A stretch of 64,000 bases of DNA from Mucidula mucida (GCA_015501055.1 JADNYV010000017.1:360692-424691); one strand, 5' to 3'; positions 44,301 through 53,506 are shown, numbered from the stretch's first letter. Notes: a model not told the origin generated them from the sequence alone. A program made the numbers and translations.

Positions 44301-47300
44301 CGTGTTCAATAGTGTTCTCCATGCTTCTTTGTATTTTCGTGGGCACTGGTAACTTCTACAAGATATCTTCTTTGACGCGTCCAGTAGTTCAATCTTACAA
44401 GTGATGTCGCCGGGCATCTCGTCCACATGTGGTAAAGGTTTGAATACATCAGGGAATTCCGCCTTAATCGCGTCCGAACGATCGTTTAGCCGCGCAGTCC
44501 CCGCTAGTTCCTCCACTCGCTGTTTGACAGCTGCCACAGGGCAATACGGTCGTACCCTTTCGCAGCGGGCATCTACCTCACTTTTACGTGTCGCCACTTT
44601 CTCGCTCAACTCCTTCTTCAGCATGGTGAATCCTCGACGAGTCTCTTTAATCTGATCCGCAAGCCTGGTCTTATGAATCGATATAGGCGCGGCGGGTACT
44701 TTTGGGTGTAACAAATCGAAACCAGTCTGTTTATTGGTGGCGGAACGACATTCGGGGTCTAGTACAATTGAATTATGAGCGAGAAAAGGGAGTCCAAGTA
44801 TCAACGAGTAACAAAGCCCAGGTGCGATCAGTGCGCGTACTGTGCGGGCGGTCCAAGTGCAGGAAGGATCAGAAAGCTGGATATCTACATATTCGGTTAT
44901 TGTTGTACATGAGTCATCGTTTGGGGTTGCAGTGTCCATTATAACGGGTTCGGGTAGCTTGCGTCGTCTAAGTTTACAGGTGTCCACAACTTCAGGCCTA
45001 ATCAAAACAAACGGTGAGCCGTCGTCGAGTAAGGCGTGAAACGAGCGTTGTGGTAGGAATGCGCGGGAATTATCCGCTATTGCGCACTTCCATACCAGAT
45101 GGGGCAAGGAGATCGGGCAACCAAGATTCTCACTCACAGTGGCTACATTCTCGTTCGCGTTCTCGTCACCATCAGTCTCGACCTGTTTCTCTTCGATGTC
45201 TACGCCCTCAGACGCGACCGAGATCTCTTCCGTGACGATTGCAGCAACGAACTCTTCATCGACTTCATCGGCCTCCGACGACATAGACTTCGCGCACTCT
45301 TTGCCTTTCCGTAGTTTCTTCGGGAGTACGTACTCCTCATCAGAATCCTGGTCGTCGAAATCTCCTTCCTCGAACTCCTCCTCATCGTCCGTGACATCGA
45401 AAAGCTCGGGTAAGACTTCCCCTTCGTTCGTACGTGAAGTCTTCAGACTGTCCCTGACCCTCTGCGAAGGACGTCTATCTGCGGGAGACGGGGAGTGTGC
45501 GCGTGAAGCCAAGAAGTCTTTCATGTCCCTCTCGGTGAGTCCGGAACGCGACCAGCCCTCTTTCCGATCTCTGTTGGCGGGGAGCTTCCTCTCGGTGCGC
45601 TCGTACCTCGGGGAATCGGTGGCCTGGCGGGCACGCGTAACACGTTCCGAAGGGGACCTCTCCCTCGATCTCGAAGGAGCTGCACGCGAACGAGAGAAAC
45701 TCCGAGTGCGCGAAGCGTATCGATGGGAATTCCCCGACATGTCCGCCGAAGAGTCGTAGTCGTTGTTAGGATATTCTCCAAGCACGGCGGCCGTGTTCAG
45801 GCCCGAGTGTGGCATCTGCCTTCCGCGCCCGACATTGACGCTCGCCACATTCGACCTGGAAGCCGTCTGCGGCTGCCAGGCGCTGTAACTCTGGCCGGGA
45901 ATGTCGTAAGAGGAATGCTGAAAAAGGACACCGACATTGGTGGGAGCTGCGGGCATAGCGAAATTATTCTGAGTAGCACCTGTATGCGTGCCGAAGCTTC
46001 TAGATGGAGCGGGGACGGGGACGCTGTTCGAGCCGGTTCCAGGGGTGTATCCCGCATTGTTCTGGGGCGCACGAGGCGGGGGGATTACTCGACGTGAGCC
46101 TGGAGCATGAGCTTGTGGGGGGGGAACACCAACGAACAAGTCGGGACGGAACCTCCTGTAAAAATCTGGTATGAGATGCGTCTTGAGCCCACGCTCCGCC
46201 ATATTATAAGCGATTGTGTTCCCAATGTCTTCGGCCGAGACGTTCGTAGGGCGACGTGGCTGGAAACCGGGAGCTAGAGTCGCGTTCTCGAAGCCGTTTG
46301 GGTTGGCGGACGCCCAATCCAAGCACCAACGCAGATTGCGCTCGGGGCAATTCGCTTCTGGGTCTCGACACTTGTTATCTGCACCGCGGTGGTTTTGCCA
46401 TGGCATCAGGCACTTCAGGCAGCCGTTTACCATGTATCTCAACGTGAACCACTCTTCCAGCGACCGCACACCCGCATCGGCAGTGACAGCGGCGACCGCG
46501 GCGTATCCGGCACTTCCTGGTTGCGGCATGTTATACGAGGGGATAGACGCGCCGGGCCAAACGGGTGCGGGAATACCGGCGAAATTGTTAATCGCAGCAA
46601 CGGAAGGTCGGTTTCGAGTATTTCCATCACCCGCTTCGTTCTCCTCCTGCGCGTTAATGAGTTCCTGGATCTCCTGCAATTTGTCCTGGTACTTCGTCCA
46701 TTTCTCGGCGTCGACGCATGACCCGTCCGCAATACTGTCGCCGTATTCCTCGATGTCCTTCCTCTCCAAAATCTTGTTCTTCATACGCACAGATAGACCA
46801 TCCCTGATAGTCGCGATCCTGTCTCGGTCTGTAAGCGCATACTTCTTGGAACCCGCGAGCTTGTCGGCAGTCACAATGACAAACTCGAACCAGTCGTTAA
46901 CGTGGAGTGTGCCCTGCTTCGCCTTCTTCAAGTTCTCATAGATGTGCTTGAAATGCTCCGGCCCGTGCGAGCGCGCTCTCAAGGCGTCAACGAATTCCTC
47001 GACCGTCTTCACATCGAGCTGCGTGGAACGCGCGTCATAATAGTTCTCGAGCTGTTGGTGGACTAATCCAGGCGCTAGGAGCGGCACGACTTTCTTAGGG
47101 TCGGCCTTAGGGTGAACCGTAGCGAGCCAGGATACGCAGTGTTTTTGGTACGTTTTGAAGTGTTTGTCGGTAAGTTTCTCCGACGTTTGGTTGATGACGG
47201 GGGGATTCATACGCGTTCCGGGGGTGATGATAGCAGGCGGGTCATTGGAAGGCATAATGTCGAGATCAAAATCGTCAAGGGAATCGAGGGAGTTCGAGCG

Positions 47301-47498
47301 GGAGTGAGCTGCGAGAGAATTTGAAGGAGAATGATTTGCGGGATTATTTCGAGCCACTTCTGGATCGTCATTTAGTCCTTGTGAAATGCCTCGCGTTCGG
47401 CGTGCGGAACTTACTGGAATACGTGAAATTTGTCTGGGTACGGGGATTGCGGGAGTCGTGCGGTTACGGAGATGACGTGGGGAACTGAGGGTGGCCAT
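41352..47498 (-). CDS. Gag-Pol polyprotein of element D with C-terminal chromodomain
   Basis: A single frame of 2,048 residues from ATG 47498 encodes the whole retrotransposon machinery. Domains (approximate residues): gag 85-340; a knuckle-like CLKCLMPWQNHRGADNKC 357-375; Arg/Ser-rich linker 590-690; protease near 824 with LLDDGSPFVLI, where D-D-G replaces the usual D-S/T-G; RT 1030-1250 with YLDD near 1198; RNase H from 1350 (TCDASDW, HEKELLAI, YTDH); integrase with HHCC near 1580 (H-x3-H, CTDCARNK) and DDE at MDFIGP, TDRDKL and SERTNK (about 1649-1745); a DGPWLV module; and a chromodomain near 1965 (QFLVQWRGYGPEENTW). No stop or frameshift is seen, and gag and pol are fused in one frame with no shift site. 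Confidence 0.96.
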   Translation of the reverse strand: MATLSSPRHLRNRTTPAIPVPRQISRIPVSSARRTRGISQGLNDDPEVARNNPANHSPSNSLAAHSRSNSLDSLDDFDLDIMPSNDPPAIITPGTRMNPPVINQTSEKLTDKHFKTYQKHCVSWLATVHPKADPKKVVPLLAPGLVHQQLENYYDARSTQLDVKTVEEFVDALRARSHGPEHFKHIYENLKKAKQGTLHVNDWFEFVIVTADKLAGSKKYALTDRDRIATIRDGLSVRMKNKILERKDIEEYGDSIADGSCVDAEKWTKYQDKLQEIQELINAQEENEAGDGNTRNRPSVAAINNFAGIPAPVWPGASIPSYNMPQPGSAGYAAVAAVTADAGVRSLEEWFTLRYMVNGCLKCLMPWQNHRGADNKCRDPEANCPERNLRWCLDWASANPNGFENATLAPGFQPRRPTNVSAEDIGNTIAYNMAERGLKTHLIPDFYRRFRPDLFVGVPPPQAHAPGSRRVIPPPRAPQNNAGYTPGTGSNSVPVPAPSRSFGTHTGATQNNFAMPAAPTNVGVLFQHSSYDIPGQSYSAWQPQTASRSNVASVNVGRGRQMPHSGLNTAAVLGEYPNNDYDSSADMSGNSHRYASRTRSFSRSRAAPSRSRERSPSERVTRARQATDSPRYERTERKLPANRDRKEGWSRSGLTERDMKDFLASRAHSPSPADRRPSQRVRDSLKTSRTNEGEVLPELFDVTDDEEEFEEGDFDDQDSDEEYVLPKKLRKGKECAKSMSSEADEVDEEFVAAIVTEEISVASEGVDIEEKQVETDGDENANENVATVSENLGCPISLPHLVWKCAIADNSRAFLPQRSFHALLDDGSPFVLIRPEVVDTCKLRRRKLPEPVIMDTATPNDDSCTTITEYVDIQLSDPSCTWTARTVRALIAPGLCYSLILGLPFLAHNSIVLDPECRSATNKQTGFDLLHPKVPAAPISIHKTRLADQIKETRRGFTMLKKELSEKVATRKSEVDARCERVRPYCPVAAVKQRVEELAGTARLNDRSDAIKAEFPDVFKPLPHVDEMPGDITCKIELLDASKKISCRSYQCPRKYKEAWRTLLNTHLDAGRIRPSSSSFASPAFLVPKADPTALPRWVNDYRLLNANIKTDRYPLPRVDDILNDAAKGKIWGKCDLTDSFYHSKMDEDSIPYTAVSTPFGLYEWVVMPQGMKNSPSVHQRRVNHALREYIGKFCHVYLDDIIIWSESEDEHAEHVRLILEALRVNKLFCNPKKCEFFKYEIRFLGHTISRRGIEADDGKIARVKDWPVPKTSGEVRGFLGLVRYLASFLKNLAEYTRVLSPFTSMKDAAPINWLDKHQEAFENIKNLVLSAECLTVIDHENPGDNKIFLTCDASDWRTGCCLSWGPTWETARPVAYDSMQLNGAQRNYAVHEKELLAIIRGIKKFRADLLGEHFFVYTDHRTLENFLSQKALSRRQARWLEELSQFDMTIRYIRGEDNTVADALSRLPPEDDVIGDVDPDETDLSSWQAWLKTTGYATVAAIQEVTSDRCTSLRIAADKKLLSQIRKGYSEDAFCRKFVSGERIMPAVTEKDGLWFIADRLLVPRVGTIREDLFRLAHDSMGHFGADKNYATLRDSYYWPNMRRDLERAYIPACTDCARNKSDTHPHKGPLHPLAVPDDRGKSVGMDFIGPLPEEDGYDYVVTMTDRLGSDVRIVPCRTDMTAEQFADIFFDNWYCENGMPEEFVTDRDKLFMSRFWKELQRLCGVKLAMSSSYHPETDGLSERTNKTVVQLVRYHVNRRQHGWKKCLPRIRFAIMNSVNASVGFSGFQLRLGRSPRLIPPFVAVPQDARAPQRVAAETAVRLIEQLREDTWQAIDNLTAAKIKQAHAANQKRRADWVLKAGDKAYLRTFHRVRDYKDKSEEKGKRAAKFFPVKDGPWLVTHANAERSSYTLDVPQSHKFNTFHISELAPFVPNDATLFPSRELERPGPVIGVDGLEEHFVQEIVDEKGKGTRKQFLVQWRGYGPEENTWLKAEDLNECEALDVWEESQRVARGGMTTRSSKKKESTRRKGERNNAAFVVESNIGGG

Positions 47499-47841
47499 AT
47501 TAGTCACAGGAATGCGGGGAAAACGTGAGACGGGCAAAAAAAACGAGGGATATCACAATCGTGTATATCACAATCGTGTAGGCGGGGAATTCAAAAGCGG
47601 GAAAATCGGGGAATCGTACGTTACGAAGCGCGCCGAAGACAGAATGCGTGTAAGAGTCAATATACCACTCGTATCCGTCAATTCAGTAAAGGCGGGATAC
47701 GTGAATGTGGAAAAAGAGGCAAAGGCGCCAGCGAGAAAGTAAAAAGCCCCGCGGAGGTAATATGGATAAAGGCGCTCGTGAAGGCGGGGTTCGTATGAAA
47801 GGCGAGAAAGTCTGGGAGTGTGTTACGTATCAAAAAAAAAG
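47499..47841 (-). other. 5' leader of element D
   Basis: Untranslated leader between the 5' LTR and the polyprotein ATG. It begins with a run of T right after the LTR. A primer-binding site complementary to a tRNA 3' CCA end is not visible. Confidence 0.6.
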
Positions 47842-48156
47842 TGAAAACCCGTCGTGCTAGACGACGGTAAACACGAAGATGGGATCGAGGCAGAGAGATG
47901 GGGTAATCGCGTACGTAGTCGGGAGACAGAGATGAGAAGTCAAGGAGAAACACACACAATGATAAGAACACACTCCAATATGGCGGCGACGATAAGCGAG
48001 ATACAAGATGGTGGTCAAAAGCCAAGAACTCGTCCCTTCTCGATTCTCCTGCCCCAAAACTCCGCCTACGACCAAACACTCCCCAGCCAAACAACACGTC
48101 ACCCGAAACGGGATGTCTCTCGATCTGCCTTGTTACGAGTAAACCCTAGGTTTACA
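47842..48156 (-). repeat. 5' LTR of element D
   Basis: 315 bp, same sequence as 40708-41022 as far as I can read. Followed on the right by the duplication CCTCG. Confidence 0.95.
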
Positions 48157-48161
48157 CCTCG

Positions 48162-48748
48162 CTCCAGCTCTGTGCAACACCCACTCTTGCCTAAACCGCG
48201 TAGCAGGCTCGTCCGCTGTTCTAGATTTGACAGCTTTCCGAGCAAAGCTGACATCACACGACAATGCTGCCACTGCCGATGCGGATTTCTTTGACACACC
48301 GTCTGTCAAGGCCGGTGCGTTTACTACACTTCTGCTACCCACTCTGGCCGTAAACTTCGATTATGCCGACTTGGCGTCACCCAGTCGTGCAGCTGGGAGT
48401 GGTTTGAGAGGGTATTTGAGGCAACCTTCTGAGGTGGCGGAGCTACATCCTCGTAGTAGCACCGTTGGCCAGAGCGAAGGCGACTCCAAGCGCAAGCACG
48501 GCCGAGAGGAGGAAGAAGGATCCAGGGAAGATAGGTCTGGGCCTTTGATGTCGGCGGCAGGGTCTTCTGTGGTGGCGGGACCGCCCTTCGGTTTGGATGA
48601 AGGTGGCCGCGGACGCAAACGCGCCCGAGGGAAGGACGAACAAGATGCGGAAGACAGACCCCGCCGGCGGGGCCGTCGGCAGGACGGCTTTCTTGCCAAT
48701 CTAATTCATTTGCGGTTCATGCCGCAGTATCTTCAGTACTACTTGTAG
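48162..48748 (+). pseudogene. Host gene of unknown function, 3' part
   Basis: Continuation of the gene that starts at 39652. Joining 40707 to 48162 keeps its frame open to TGA 48292-48294. A second frame, open from the junction to 48748, has the stronger protein character: acidic and basic tracts (KRKHGREEEEGSREDR; RGRKRARGKDEQDAED, then RPRRRGRR) that look like nuclear targeting and charged-tail sequence. An intron or a frameshift between about 48200 and 48290 would be needed to connect the two. No family is recognised. Confidence 0.45.
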
Positions 48749-49380
48749 TAATTATGTATTGTATATCCTTCTTTCAACTAGCCACAATTGTATATGTACC
48801 TCTGTCTATAGAACTCTGTATGTTGGAAGCAAAACTTAGAGATCCAGGACAATTGTTGGACAATACACTCCGATCATCTGTTCACATTTATAAGAGCACA
48901 TACACTTTGAGTCTCTATTTTATTCACCCGCTAAGATATGCGAGTAGACAATGGCGGTAGGGTGAACTTAGCCGACACGCGATCTCCATGATCACGCTTG
49001 CTTCTATCTGGATGACCCTTCATACACCCCTACAGCTCCTTCAAAGGAAAGAAATCATTCACTGTTCGTGGCAGGCTGGAATGTGCACATGGACTTATGA
49101 GAAGCGAGCGGGTCACACTTGCGCAGGAAACTGTTTCATAACGCAACACGTCTTGTGAACAAGGAATAGACATGTTAGGGATACAGTACGCTCCGATATC
49201 GAGGAACGTATCGTTGAATCGAATGTGAGCCCCGTAGATGGCGCCAACGGAACGATGTCTAACTGATACACAGATCCAGCTAAGAATTTGATCAAAGTTT
49301 ATTTACTGTCTACGCCTTTTAGTACTTGTATAATGATATATCTATGAACAGTTACCAATGCAACAAACGAACACATACAT
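48749..49380. other. Intergenic
   Basis: No gene is seen. It contains the diverged duplicate (about 48955-49115) of the block at 39195-39345. Confidence 0.5.
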
Positions 49381-49944
49381 TTAATCTCTAGTTTTTATAA
49401 TGGTCATGCTCGTATCATAGCTTTGAACGCTCAAAACAAGCTCCGCCTGCGTCTTCTCATACTTCAACTCGAACCCGTAGAAACCATGGTTAACACCGAG
49501 CAAATCAATCTTATACGTCACCGCCAAGTTCCTCGGCAGACTCTGTCCATACCTCAGTGCTGCCATCTCAATATTGTTCACCCTCCTCGCGCACGTTCTC
49601 TGTAAATGAACGTCATCTGCGGGATGAACTAGCCTCCGTTGCTCAGCAGCCGACAGAGGCATATTGAGATACTCAAAGAGCTTCTTCAGGAGCTCCTGCA
49701 CAGTGAGCACTGCGCCTCGCTCCCACTTGATCACAAGCGGGCTCACGTTCAGCAGACGCTGAACCGTAGCATCGTTCGATTTCAGTTTCAAAAGCTGAGT
49801 CGAAGGCTGAACAATGAAAGCGTCTGCATAGTAGTCGGGTCTGGAAAGCGTGAGGACAGGTGCTTGTCCGCGGTGGTAATGCAAGATAGAATATCGACAT
49901 CGATCGCGACCAATGAGTGTGAGGGCGGGAACCGCATGTCCCAT
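49381..49944 (-). CDS. DUF6699-like basidiomycete protein (partial model)
   Basis: Open frame of 187 residues from ATG 49944. The segment LLNVSPLVIKWERGAVLTVQELLKKLFEYLNMPLSAAEQ, followed by YKIDLLGVNHGFYGF, fits the pattern of small basidiomycete proteins grouped as DUF6699 (a buried strand, a VTV.DVL.-like helix, PLS..E, then DLLG...F.G). Upstream, about 49945-50050, another frame contains LRWDMRFPP, resembling the usual N-terminal WD..PP segment, so the real gene may begin further right with an intron or may be frameshifted. Function is unknown. The assignment is from memory of the family pattern. Confidence 0.45.
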   Translation of the reverse strand: MGHAVPALTLIGRDRCRYSILHYHRGQAPVLTLSRPDYYADAFIVQPSTQLLKLKSNDATVQRLLNVSPLVIKWERGAVLTVQELLKKLFEYLNMPLSAAEQRRLVHPADDVHLQRTCARRVNNIEMAALRYGQSLPRNLAVTYKIDLLGVNHGFYGFELKYEKTQAELVLSVQSYDTSMTIIKTRD

Positions 49945-50226
49945 CGGAGGCAGGCGAAGCGGGTGGCGGCACTATCTGTGCTGTTGAAGCGGGCTTTGCG
50001 AAGGAGTTCGTGGTGGAGGCGGCGGATTCAGAGTATGATGGTTTCCTATGGAGTTTGAGGCAAAGGCATTATTGAGGAGTTGACATGGAGAGGTGCGTAT
50101 GTGCTGGGGTTTCCTTGGACACGAGGAAGATTTATGGCTAGTACACCATGAAGAGAAGGGCGAGGCAGAAATGTGTCGACAAGGAATAATGAGTTGAGCA
50201 GATTGTATTGTGGATGGCTCTGACGC
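49945..50226. other. Flank between the DUF6699-like gene and element B
   Basis: May contain the 5' exon of the minus-strand gene. The last five bases (GACGC, 50222-50226) would be the left target duplication of element B; the right partner lies beyond element C, outside the window. Confidence 0.4.
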
Positions 50227-50710
50227 TGTAGACGAAGACGTCAGTCTGTGCGTCGAATATGTATGTGCGAGGTATAGTCAGTTGCGATAGGAGCTGGTCA
50301 AAGCCGTAAGTCGAGTGATCAGATGTGAAATGTAGAGTACGTCTCGAATGAATATGCTCTGCTCCTTCTTGCACTCCGTGCTCTGAGCGTCAAGCGAAAT
50401 CAAGGCGTAAGAGAATGAGATTCTCACTGTGGTGGTAAGAAGGTAAGGTAAGTATGGGTCTAAGCCTACAGTAACTAGGCCCATGGTCTAGAGGGTGAAG
50501 AGTGGTGTGATCCTAGGAATTAAATAAGTGGTGTGATATAGGTCTGGACTAAGCCAGAGGAATGGAGACTGAGGTGGGCTGATCTGTGAGTAAAAGCAAG
50601 TAGGTAAGCATAAAGTAAAGGCAGAGAGTCAAATCCTAAGTCGAGGAACTGTCACCGGTGAATGAACCCAATCCGACTCTGCGACGAGCGCACTAAGGTG
50701 CACTACTACA
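50227..50710 (-). repeat. 3' LTR of element B
   Basis: The left edge (TGTAGACG) is set by where similarity to the 58948 copy begins. The inner edge is inferred from the matching end CTACA/TGTAG and is less certain, because no polypurine tract abuts it; a GGGGGTGA lies 20 bases further in. Confidence 0.7.
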
Positions 50711-50745
50711 GTGACGGAAACAAGATAGACGTCACCCCCGACGTC

Positions 50746-52083
50746 TCAATGTCCATCCTGGTCATCCTGCTCACCAGCATGGCCACAGTGGCGACAACGT
50801 GCGAAACGGCCATGGTGGTGGTTCATGACATCCATGAGCATCCTTTCCAACCTACGCTCCCCATCGATGAAGTACATGTTTGCATCTTCAGAGACAAGCT
50901 CAGCGAAGCCAGCTATGCCTCTCAAAACTGGGAGGTATTGGTCCCTATGTGCATCCATAAGCTTCACAGCAGCGGTCTCGAAGCCATTGGGGTCGCGGCA
51001 GATGAGACGCCCGGTCTGCTTGTGATAGAGAGGGAAGGAGGTGTAGTCCAAGGAATAGTGGTCGATGCCAGCAGGGAGCTGAACGTAGTTGTTGTCAAAG
51101 TTGACGACATCAACGATCTCCTGACGCACATCCTCAACATAGGAAGAGTTCCAAGGGTAATGGTTTGCGTCCTCCAACATGAAGCGCTCTGGACAATAAT
51201 GGAGGAAGCGACCAATGGCCTGTAGCTCCAGCCAGGTGAGGTTATCATCTCGAACGTGCTTCACATCGTTGGCATCACGAATGTGCAGCTGCCGGGTGAA
51301 CGTTCCGGGCTGCTCGCAGACATAACAATAGGTAGACACCAGCGCAGTTTGGAGAGGGTGGTCGTTGTGAGGATGCAAACGGGGAACATAGTAACTGGCT
51401 TTGAAACCAGCAGTGCACGCATCTGTAACCATTTGGAAGCCGTCCTCATCAAGCTTGTTGGAGTAGATGAACATGTATGTGTCGCGCTCCGGCTTGGTAA
51501 CACAGGCAGTGGTCTCCTGGTAGTGGCCGAAGATGCGAGAGGAATGGAGATGCGAAGTGTAGACACGTCCTCCAACCTTGTAACCAGGTAGAGGAACACC
51601 GAAGTCGTTGGGGGTCAGAATGGGCATGGGAGGCAGGTAAGTGTGATGTCGGGGATTGTCGAATGGAATTGGGACTTCTATGGGGAAGTCAACGTTCATG
51701 GGTCCAAATGCAGTGGGGAAATGCTCCAATTCGGCCTTAGGAGGCGCCGGAACGGGTGGAATAATGAGTGGGTATGGGGAAAAGCGAATTCCGGGGTAGG
51801 GATCAGTCATAATTGTAAGTAGATGAAAGTAAAGGAAAGAGAGAGATTGGGGAAGGGAAACGAACACGAATGTGGCGTTCTGGACACAGAAATGGTGCGA
51901 TAAAAAGTGGTGAGATGGTGCGGGCCCGAGACAAAGTGTAGAACCTTGTGGACTCGGGTCCAGAATGATCGGGGTGGCGGGAGGCTGGAACGGGATACCG
52001 GGACAGTTGTGGACCAATGTGGGCTGCAAAATATGCGTTCCAGACGTGTCATTAACGCCTGGAAAGCCGCGCTCGAAGTGCAT
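50746..52083 (-). CDS. Additional ORF downstream of integrase in element B
   Basis: Open frame of 445 codons from ATG 52083, overlapping the integrase end by 32 bases. An internal ATG at 51810, after a CT-rich promoter-like stretch, would give 354 residues (MTDPYPGIRF...). Codons before 51810 include a hydrophobic run (FVFVSLPQSLSFLYFHLL, about residues 71-88) that could act as a signal anchor if translated. The rest is soluble-looking, with CYVC in the middle, NHYPWNSSYVEDVRQEIVDV, and CRHCGHAG at the C-terminus, perhaps metal-binding. I do not recognise it, and it is not gag, pol or chromodomain. Its position corresponds to env in retroviruses and errantiviruses, but no fusion or cleavage motif is seen. 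The frame is uninterrupted while pol is broken. Confidence 0.7.
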   Translation of the reverse strand: MHFERGFPGVNDTSGTHILQPTLVHNCPGIPFQPPATPIILDPSPQGSTLCLGPAPSHHFLSHHFCVQNATFVFVSLPQSLSFLYFHLLTIMTDPYPGIRFSPYPLIIPPVPAPPKAELEHFPTAFGPMNVDFPIEVPIPFDNPRHHTYLPPMPILTPNDFGVPLPGYKVGGRVYTSHLHSSRIFGHYQETTACVTKPERDTYMFIYSNKLDEDGFQMVTDACTAGFKASYYVPRLHPHNDHPLQTALVSTYCYVCEQPGTFTRQLHIRDANDVKHVRDDNLTWLELQAIGRFLHYCPERFMLEDANHYPWNSSYVEDVRQEIVDVVNFDNNYVQLPAGIDHYSLDYTSFPLYHKQTGRLICRDPNGFETAAVKLMDAHRDQYLPVLRGIAGFAELVSEDANMYFIDGERRLERMLMDVMNHHHGRFARCRHCGHAGEQDDQDGH

Positions 52084-53503
52084 AAACTTCCCAAAGTGTG
52101 GAAGCAGGATTGACGCAAGTTGGGTCCTCCACAGCGGGAATTTTGAGTCCTGTCTTCAGTGTCTGATGGTCCGGTCGGTAATAGAACAGTCTGAGTCGAC
52201 GAATGTTGACATGTCCTTTGAGAATTGCGCCTAAAAGTTCCCGTAGCACAAAGCTATTGTGGTCGCGCTTCTGGTGGATGATGTACGGGCCGGCGTAAGT
52301 CCATTGTCCTTTGCCGCCCTTGATCTTGTCGAGTTTGGACTCTCTGAGCCAAACATACATTCCTTCTTCGTATCCTGAAAAGTCGAAATGGAAATGAGCG
52401 CGCTTTGCGAGGTCCTCGATAGCACGTTTGCGGGTACGACGAAGAGTCTCATTGGCTTCCTTCATCTTCTCGTCCCGTCTCGAGATCTGACGTGTGCAAA
52501 TGGCAATGAGCTCCTCTTTGGTGCGAACAGTGTGCCAATCAAGTGTCTGCCAGGTAATCTCCGCATCGTCGAATGAGAAGACTGGGTGTTGGCCGTACAG
52601 GAGGTAATATGGCGAAAATCCTGTGGCTCTGGAAATTGTGACCCGAAGCGCGAATAGGACTGCACAAAGAAGCTTGGGCCAATTTCCTTTTGCGTCTCCC
52701 GTAAGCTTGAACAGTGGGCCAGTGATCATCTGGTGGTGGCGTTCGAGGGGTGCGTTTCCTTCTGGGTGGTACGGAGTCGAAAGGATCACCGTGCATCGGT
52801 ACAACGTTGAGAGAAGGTGTCGCACCTCTCCCATGAATTCGGGTCCTCCGTCGATGGTAATGACGGGTACGCATGCATATCGGCACACAATATCCTCGTA
52901 AATGAATTTGGCAACGGTCTTCGTGTTTGCGGCCTTCATTGCACGCGCCTCGGGCCAGAGAATGGTTCGTTCAATCGCTTGGATAATGTACTCGAAGCCG
53001 CCTGCTCCAGTAGGTACGTGGATCGTATCGAGATCCCAGTGCCTAAGGAGAGGGGCCAGCCACGATTCGTTATACGGGTGAACGGGCTTACGTTGAATTG
53101 ACTTCTGACATTCTATACAGGATCGAATGAAATACGACACGTCGTCGTACAGGTTGGGCCAGTAAAATTGATCCGCAAGTATTCGATATGTGGCGTCGCG
53201 TCCGCGATGTCCGGTCTGTAAATGTGCTTCCATCATCAGATCGCGACGTTTCGCGATGTCCTCAATAACGAGACGCGGCATCTTCTCGTCTGAACGCTTG
53301 GCCATCAGCCATAGACGATCCTCCGCAAGAATGTATCTCCTCGATCTCCTGAGGAAGGCGAGTTTCGTCTTGTCTGTCTTGCATTTCAATGGATATGTGC
53401 CAGCATGCAGGAAGAGCCTGAGCTCCTGCCAAAACAAGCCGTCGTCTTGGTCGCGTGTACCATGCTTATGGCCAGCAGAATTGGTGAGCTCGGATGGTTT
53501 CAA
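52052..53503 (-). pseudogene. Integrase of element B
   Basis: HHCC domain HLQTGHRGRDATYRIL...CIECQ (about 53230-53100). The core has Asp in LDTIHVP, Asp in TIDGGPEFMG and Glu in NAPLERHHQM. A GPY/F-like module follows (WTYAGPYIIHQKRD). It runs in frame with the RNase H region but is separated from it by TGA at 53509-53507, so it would be read only by stop-codon readthrough or if that codon were once CGA. There is no chromodomain after the GPY module; the protein ends LRARLSRR. All three catalytic acids are kept. Confidence 0.85.
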
Positions 53504-53506
53504 CGG

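Larger units (their letters stand above)
40708..48156 (-). mobile_element. Ty3/gypsy LTR retrotransposon D, full length, apparently intact
   Basis: 7,449 bp with two 315-bp LTRs that I could not tell apart on reading, and a 5-bp duplication CCTCG at 40703-40707 and 48157-48161. One long ORF on the minus strand carries gag, protease, RT, RNase H, integrase and chromodomain. The polypurine tract at the 3' LTR reads GTGGGAGAG on the minus strand. After the 5' LTR there is CTTTTTTTTTTGATACG and no TGG-type primer site. Identical LTRs mean a recent insertion. Confidence 0.97.

Noticed and set aside
45139..45759. 206-codon plus-strand ORF inside element D
   Set aside because: Complement of the Arg/Ser/Asp-rich linker of the polyprotein.
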